64,000 nucleotides of DNA from JALHSW01 sp963720675. GTDB lineage: Bacteria; Actinomycetota; Acidimicrobiia; IMCC26256; PALSA-555. Made by a program: the position numbers and the translations under genes. Positions 59,200 to 64,000 of the stretch are shown here, piece by piece. Every line of letters starts with the position of its first letter. Position 1 is the first letter of the stretch. The stretch covers positions 1,488,001 to 1,552,000 of the forward strand of contig CAVRGH010000010.1 in assembly GCA_963720675.1 (NCBI GenBank), read 5' to 3'. The notes under the pieces are model-generated. The model saw nothing but the letters and a program-made list of their open reading frames with translations. It did not search any database and was not told the DNA's origin.

Positions 59200-60799
59200 C
59201 GAACCCGGGGTGATGTTGGCCGGCGCACGCCGGGGCGCTCGCGTCGACCGTCCAGTCGGCGACCTGGGTCCCGTCGACCTTCTTGATCACCTTGATCGTC
59301 CCGTTGTTCACCGAGTTGTTGAACGTGCAGGTCCAGGCCTCACCCTTCGACACGTCGAGCGTGATCGCACCCGCCGTACCGTCCTGGTTGTCCTGACCGT
59401 CCGCCACACAGCTCACGTCACCGGCGGTGTACCCGTCCTGCTTGACCTCGGCGAGGTCCAGCGAGGAACCGCCGTTGGCGACGTGGTCGAGTGCGAACTG
59501 CTTCGTGCTGTCCGAAGCCGTCGTCACCGAACCCGGCGACACCTGCAGCGGCGAACTCGGGTTCGTGGCATCGATCTGCCAACCCGCAGTCTGCGTGCCG
59601 TCGACCTTCTTGAGCACGTCGACCGTCGCCGTGTTCAACGAGTTGTTGAACGTGCAGGTCCAGGTCTGACCCGGCAGCACCGTCACGTCGACGGAGCCGG
59701 CCGTGCCGTCCTGGTTGTCCTGGCCGTCGGCGACACAGCTGACGTCACCGGAGGTGAAGCCGGGCTGGTCGACCTCGGTCAGCGTCGTCGTCGAACCGGC
59801 GTCGACCACGTGCTCGAGCGTGAAGTCCGCCGTGGCGTCCGCCGCGGTGACGACGAAGCTCGGGTCGATGGTGGCCGGGTCCGCCGGGGCGGTCGCGTTG
59901 ACCGTCCAGTCGGCGACCTGCGTGCCGTCGACCTTCTTGATCACCTTGATCGTCCCGGTGTTCGTCGTGTTGTTGAACGTGCAGGTCCAGGTCTGGCCCT
60001 TCGACACGTCGAGGGTCAGCGACCCGGCGGGACCGGTCTGGTCGTCCTGACCGTTCGCCGCGCACGACACTTGTCCGGCCGTGAAGCCCGCCTGCTGCAC
60101 CTCGGCGAGGTCCAGCGTCGAACCACCGTTGGCGACGTGGTCCAGCGCGAAGTCCACCGTGCCGCTGTCCGTCGTCACCTGCGAACCCGGCGTCACGCCC
60201 ATCGGCGAGCTCGGGTTCGTGGCGTTGATCGTCCAGTCGGCGACCTGCGTGCCGTCGACCTTCTTCAGCACCTTCACCGTCGCCGTGTTCAGCGAGTTGT
60301 TGAACGTGCAGGTCCAGGTCTCGTCCTTGTGGACGGTGACCGTGACGGCACCGTTGGTGCCGTCCTGGTTGTCCTGCCCGTCGGCGACGCAGCTCACGTC
60401 ACCGACCGTGTAGCCGCCCTGGGTCACCTCGGAGAGGTCGACCGGGGTACCGGCATCGGCGACCGTGGTCAGACCGAACGTCAGCGGGGCGTTCTCGTCG
60501 CCCGTCGTGACGCCCTGGTCGGTCGTGGTCCCGCCGGTGAACCGACCGGTGCCACCGCCCGGCACGGAGCCGTCGATGGTCCATCCGTCGGTGACGGTCC
60601 CGTCGACCTTCTTGATCACCTTGATCGAGGCGACGTTGGGCTTGTTGGTGAACGTGCAGGTCCACGTCTCACCGTTGTGGACGGTCACGCTCACGGCACC
60701 GTTGGCGCCGTCCTGCGTGTCGTCACCCTTGACGCACTCCACCGAGTCGAACGTGTAGCCGTCCTGCACCGATCTCGGCGAGGTCGACCGTCGTCCCAC
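59090..60799 (-). CDS. Fragment of the repeat protein (central units)
   Basis: This is the longest uninterrupted piece, with about five repeats. One long-type unit has G-R-F-T-G-G near its start. Each repeat has one Cys in V-x-C and one in W-T-C-T-F. The true frame is kept from about 60770 down to about 59228, where an extra base shifts it. The last 55 codons are therefore noise, as are the first dozen. Confidence 0.75.
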   Translation of the reverse strand: MGRRSTSPRSVQDGYTFDSVECVKGDDTQDGANGAVSVTVHNGETWTCTFTNKPNVASIKVIKKVDGTVTDGWTIDGSVPGGGTGRFTGGTTTDQGVTTGDENAPLTFGLTTVADAGTPVDLSEVTQGGYTVGDVSCVADGQDNQDGTNGAVTVTVHKDETWTCTFNNSLNTATVKVLKKVDGTQVADWTINATNPSSPMGVTPGSQVTTDSGTVDFALDHVANGGSTLDLAEVQQAGFTAGQVSCAANGQDDQTGPAGSLTLDVSKGQTWTCTFNNTTNTGTIKVIKKVDGTQVADWTVNATAPADPATIDPSFVVTAADATADFTLEHVVDAGSTTTLTEVDQPGFTSGDVSCVADGQDNQDGTAGSVDVTVLPGQTWTCTFNNSLNTATVDVLKKVDGTQTAGWQIDATNPSSPLQVSPGSVTTASDSTKQFALDHVANGGSSLDLAEVKQDGYTAGDVSCVADGQDNQDGTAGAITLDVSKGEAWTCTFNNSVNNGTIKVIKKVDGTQVADWTVDASAPACAGQHHPGFGGDRGRRDGGLRPRPRLEQRVDDHADRGRPGRVHVG

Positions 60800-61436
60800 C
60801 GTTCGCCACGGTCGTGAGACCGAACGTCAGCGGGTTGCCGGCGTCGTTCGTGGTGGAGCCGGTGGCGTTGACGCCACCGTTGGTCGCCTCGGGCGGCGTG
60901 AACCGACCCGAGCCCGCGTCCGGCACCGTGCCGTCGATCGTCCAGCCGGCGACCGCCTGGCCGTCGACCTTCTTGATCACCTTCACGGTGGCCGTGTTCA
61001 CGCGGTTGGTCCAGGTGCAGGTCCACTCCTCGCCCTTGTGGACGGTGAGCGTGAGCCCCACGGTCTGGCTGTCCTGGTTGTCCTGCTCGTCGGCGACGCA
61101 GCTGACGCCACCCGCCGTGTAGCCGTCCTGGAGCACCTCGGCGAGATCCACCGTGGAACCACCGTTGGCCACGTGGTCCAGCGCGAACTCCGCCGGCGTC
61201 ACCGAGTCGGTCAGCACCGAACCCGGCGTCACACCCAGCGGCGAGCTCGGGTTCGTCGCGTTGATCGTCCAACCATCCTGCGCCTCACCGGCGATGGTCT
61301 TGATGACCTTCACCTTCGCCGTGTTCAGCGAGTTGTTGAACGTGCAGGTCCACGTCTCACCCGGCTTCACCGTCACATCGACCGTGCCGAGGTGCCGCTC
61401 TGCGGCGGCAACGTGTCCCGACGCACTCGACGTCAC
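60723..61436 (-). CDS. Fragment of the repeat protein (units 8-10)
   Basis: This piece keeps the correct frame from about 61395 to 60770. It includes V-K-V-I-K-T-I-A-G-E-A and V-K-V-I-K-K-V-D-G-Q-A starts and a long-type unit (G-R-F-T-P-P-E). An extra base near 60770 ends it, and a disruption near 61395 separates it from the distal units. Confidence 0.7.
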   Translation of the reverse strand: MTSSASGHVAAAERHLGTVDVTVKPGETWTCTFNNSLNTAKVKVIKTIAGEAQDGWTINATNPSSPLGVTPGSVLTDSVTPAEFALDHVANGGSTVDLAEVLQDGYTAGGVSCVADEQDNQDSQTVGLTLTVHKGEEWTCTWTNRVNTATVKVIKKVDGQAVAGWTIDGTVPDAGSGRFTPPEATNGGVNATGSTTNDAGNPLTFGLTTVANGGTTVDLAEIGAGRLHVRLGGVRQG

Positions 61437-64000
61437 CCTGGGTGTACCCGGGCTGGTTCTGCTCGGTCAGCGTCGTCGTCGAACCCGCGTCGACCACGTG
61501 GTCGAGCGTGAAGTCCGACGTGCCCGGGTCGACCGTCACGACCGAGACGGGCTGATCCCCGCAGGATCGGCCGGCGCCGAGGCGTCGACCGTCCAACCCG
61601 CGACCTGCGTGCCGTCGACCTTCTTGATCACCTTGATCGTGCCGTTGTTCGACGAGTTGTTGAACGTGCACGTCCAGATCTCGCCCTTGTCCACCGAGAG
61701 CGTCAGCGAACCCGCTGGACCGGTCTGGGGGTCCTGACCGTCCGCCGTACAGCTGACCTCACCGGCCGTGAACCCGGCCTGCTGCACCTCGGCGAGGTCC
61801 AGCGTCGAACCGTCGTTGCGACGTGGTCCAGGGCGAAGTCCACCGTGCCGCTGGCCGTCGTCACCTGCGAACCCGGCGTCACGCCCATCGGCGAGCTCGG
61901 GTTCGTGGCGTCGACGTCCAGCCCGCGACCTGGAGCCGTCGACCTTCTTCATCACCTTCACCGTGCGCGGTGTTGGTCGTGTTGTTGAACGTGCAGGTCC
62001 ACGTCTCGTTCGGCTTCACCGTCACGTCGACCGCACCGTGACACCGTTCTGATCGCCTCGGACCGCCGTAGCAGCGCACCGAGCCGCGGTGTACCCGTCC
62101 TGGGCACCTCGGCCAGGTCGTCGACGAACCGCCGTCACCACGTGGTCCAGCGTGAAGTCCGCCGTCGCCGCTCGCCGTCGTCACCAGCGAGCCCGGCGTC
62201 ATCCGCATCGGCGCACCGGCGCCGAGGCGTCGACCGTCCAGCCGGCGATCTGCGTGCCGTCGACCTTCTTGATCACCTTGACGTGCCGTGTTCGTCGTGT
62301 TGGTTGAACGTGCAGGTCCACGTCTCGCCGGTTCACGGTCAGCGTGAGCCGCACGGTTGGGCCGTTCTGGTTGTCCTGGACGGATCGGTGACAGCTCGAC
62401 GCGCACCCGCCGTGTACCCGGCCTGGAGCACCTCGGTCAGCGTCCAGTGCTCGAACCCCCGGCGCGACGTTGGCCGAGCGCGAATCCGCCGGTCGTCACC
62501 GCGTCGGTCACGCACCGAACCCGGCGTGATCGTCGCCGGCGGCCGCCGGGTTGGTCGCGTTGACGTCCACCCGCCTGCGCTGGACGCCGTCGACCTTCTT
62601 GATCACCTTCACGGTGGCCGTGTTCACGTCGGTTGTTGAACGTGCAGGTCCACTCCTCGCCCGGGTTGACGGTCACGTCGACCGCACCGCTGGCCGTTCT
62701 GGTTGGCACTGCGGTCGGCGTGCAGCACACGGCACCCGCCGTGTACCCGGCCTGGAGCGCTCTCGGCCAGATGCACCGAGGAACCGCCGGTCGGCGACGT
62801 TGCTCGAGCGCGAAGTCCGCCGTGCCGCTCACCGTCGTCACCTGACCGAACCCGGCGTCACCGCCATCGGCGAGCTCGGGTTCGTCGCGTCGATCGTCCA
62901 ACCGGCGACCTGCGTTCGCCGTCGACCGGTCTTGATCACCTTCACCGTGCCGGTGTTCGTCGAGTTGTTGAACGTGCAGGTCCACGTCTCACCCGGCTTC
63001 ACCGTCACGTCCACCGTGCCGTCGGTGCCGTTCTGCGGCCGTGCAACGTGACCGGCACACTCGACCGTCACCGTGCGTGTACCCGGCCTGGTTCTGCTCG
63101 GTCAGCGTCGTCGACGAACCCGCGTCGACCACCTTGCTCAGCGCGAAGTCCGCCGTGTCCGCCGCGATCGTCACGCACCGAACCCGGCGTGATCGTCGCC
63201 GGATCCGCCGGGTGGTCGCGTCGACCGTCCAACCCGCGACCTGCGTGCCGTCGACCTTCTTGATCACCTTGATCGTGCCGGCGTTCGTCGAGTTGTTGAA
63301 CGTGCAGGTCCACGTCTCACCCGGCTTCACCGTCACGTCGACCGCACCGGACGAACCGTTCTGGTTCGGCGTCGGGCCCTGCAGGTCACCGCGCCGGCGT
63401 GTACCCGGCCTGCCGCTGCTCGGCCAGGTGCACCGACGACCCGCCGTCCACGACCTTCGACAGCGCGAAGTCCACGGTCGCCACTCGCCGTCGGTCACCA
63501 CCGAACCCGGCGTCACCGTCATCGGCGCACTCGGGTTCGTGCGCGTCGACGGTCCAGCCCGCCACCTGGACGCCGTCGACCTTCTTGATCACCTTGATCG
63601 TGCCGGTGTTCGTCGTGTTGTTGAACGTGCAGGTCCACGTCTCGTTCGGCTTCACCGTCACGGCCACCGAGCCGGTGGCACCGTTCTGATCCGCACTCGG
63701 ACCCGTACAGCTCACCGCACCCGTCGGTGTACCCGGCCTGCTGGACCTCGGTCAGCGTCATCGACGAACCCGCCGCCACGACCTTGCTCGAGCGCGAAGT
63801 CCACCGTACCCTCGTCGATCGTCACCACGCGACCCGGCGTGATCGTCGTCGGAGCGCCGGGTTCGAGGCGTTGACCGTCCAGCCCGCCTTCTGCGCCCCG
63901 TCGACCTTCTTGATCACCTTGATCGTGCCGGTGTTCGTCGTGTTGTTGAACGTGCAGGTCCACGTCTCGTTCGGCTTCACCGTCACGCCCACCGAGCCGG
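61437..64000 (-). pseudogene. Distal repeat units of the same gene, broken by many indels
   Basis: Eight more repeats can be recognised from their DNA (the T-C-T-F-N-N and K-K-V-D-G codons). Indels occur in almost every unit, so no frame stays open beyond about 180 codons. The gene continues past 64000 and its start is not visible. Divergence from the clean units is mostly single inserted or lost bases, not substitutions, which points to poor sequence near a contig end. Confidence 0.7.

Larger units (their letters stand above)
58300..64000 (-). repeat. Array of about 18 tandem coding repeats of 327 bp (109 residues)
   Basis: The codons for C-T-F-N-N recur at about 58341, 58667, 58994, 59322, 59649, 59976, 60303, 60651, 61012, 61339, 61662, 61988, 62307, 62639, 62971, 63299, 63624 and 63949. 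The basic period is 327 bp; two long-type units (near 60303-61012) are about 348 and 360 bp. A two-unit block at 58471-59124 is repeated as 59125-59778 with few changes. Each unit looks like a prealbumin/SpaA-like beta-sandwich with two conserved cysteines. Confidence 0.9.

Noticed and set aside
58445..60758. Plus-strand open frames through the repeat array with repeated Arg/Val-rich peptides
   Set aside because: They mirror the minus-strand repeats; only the minus strand gives structured domains, a DUF11-like domain and the LPFTG signal.
58300..64000. CRISPR array or non-coding satellite
   Set aside because: The period is 327 bp with coding periodicity, conserved protein motifs and no short direct repeats with unique spacers.

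Overview
The window reads as a high-GC actinobacterial chromosome segment. F420 biosynthesis genes, leaderless-type promoters, an acyl-CoA carboxylase with fused biotin carrier, a sortase-type LPXTG signal and an actinobacterial ATP synthase operon all point that way. Gene content and order resemble two Mycobacterium tuberculosis neighbourhoods: fbiA-fbiB-manB-wbbL-LCP-birA-accA3-lpdA, and prfA-prmC-wecA-atpI-atpB...atpC-murA. Many family variants look like uncultured or marine Acidimicrobiia, but that placement is inference. There are no rRNA or tRNA genes, transposases, phage genes or CRISPR arrays. No gap between genes exceeds 300 bases.

Layout. 1-1.4 kb (+): the end of cofD, then cofE and a nitroreductase (F420 synthesis), overlapping by 4 bp each. 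1.4-9.0 kb (-): a surface-polysaccharide operon running LCP ligase, UDP-glucose dehydrogenase, UDP-glucuronate decarboxylase, GT2 glycosyltransferase, His-rich membrane protein, sugar-nucleotide pyrophosphorylase and NDP-sugar epimerase. 9.0-11.1 kb (+): pabB and pabC for p-aminobenzoate. 11.2-24.4 kb: biotin ligase, acyl-CoA carboxylase alpha, PhzF-like protein, flavin disulfide reductase, GalT-like protein, enoyl-CoA hydratases, the mutase GTPase MeaB, an Nfu scaffold, MurA, a cyclase-domain protein and two alpha/beta hydrolases. 24.5-28.2 kb: a glycosyltransferase/methyltransferase/alpha-barrel cluster of unknown product. 28.2-35.5 kb: an isobutyryl-CoA-mutase-like subunit, an epoxide-hydrolase-like protein, a degenerate E2-like acyltransferase, an SDR, GlpX, a sulfotransferase and a secreted TIM-barrel protein. 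35.5-43.3 kb (-): the complete F1Fo ATP synthase operon. 43.4-57.3 kb: WecA-like transferase, GlyA, a two-module RecB/Cas4-like nuclease, a thiolase, DUF983, PrmC, release factor 1, a GT39-like protein, a Tat-exported DUF1501/DUF1800 pair and an F420-type luciferase-fold oxidoreductase. 57.4-64.0 kb (-): the 3' part of a giant LPXTG-anchored protein made of about 18 visible repeats of about 109 residues, running off the window end.

How the genes connect. The F420 genes supply the cofactor that the 57-kb oxidoreductase probably uses. Biotin ligase modifies the neighbouring carboxylase. MeaB probably chaperones the B12 mutase, whose B12-binding subunit is not in the window. The LCP operon and the WecA-like enzyme make and attach cell-wall glycopolymers.

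Two cross-cutting observations matter for anyone using this annotation. First, at least 20 genes have a TAnnnT -10 box 6-9 nt before the start codon, which implies leaderless transcripts and fixes several starts. Second, single-base indels break at least six otherwise normal genes (GT2, pabC, galT, murA, an E2-like gene, DUF1501) and become dense in the last 2.6 kb. I read these mainly as sequence errors, not true pseudogenes.
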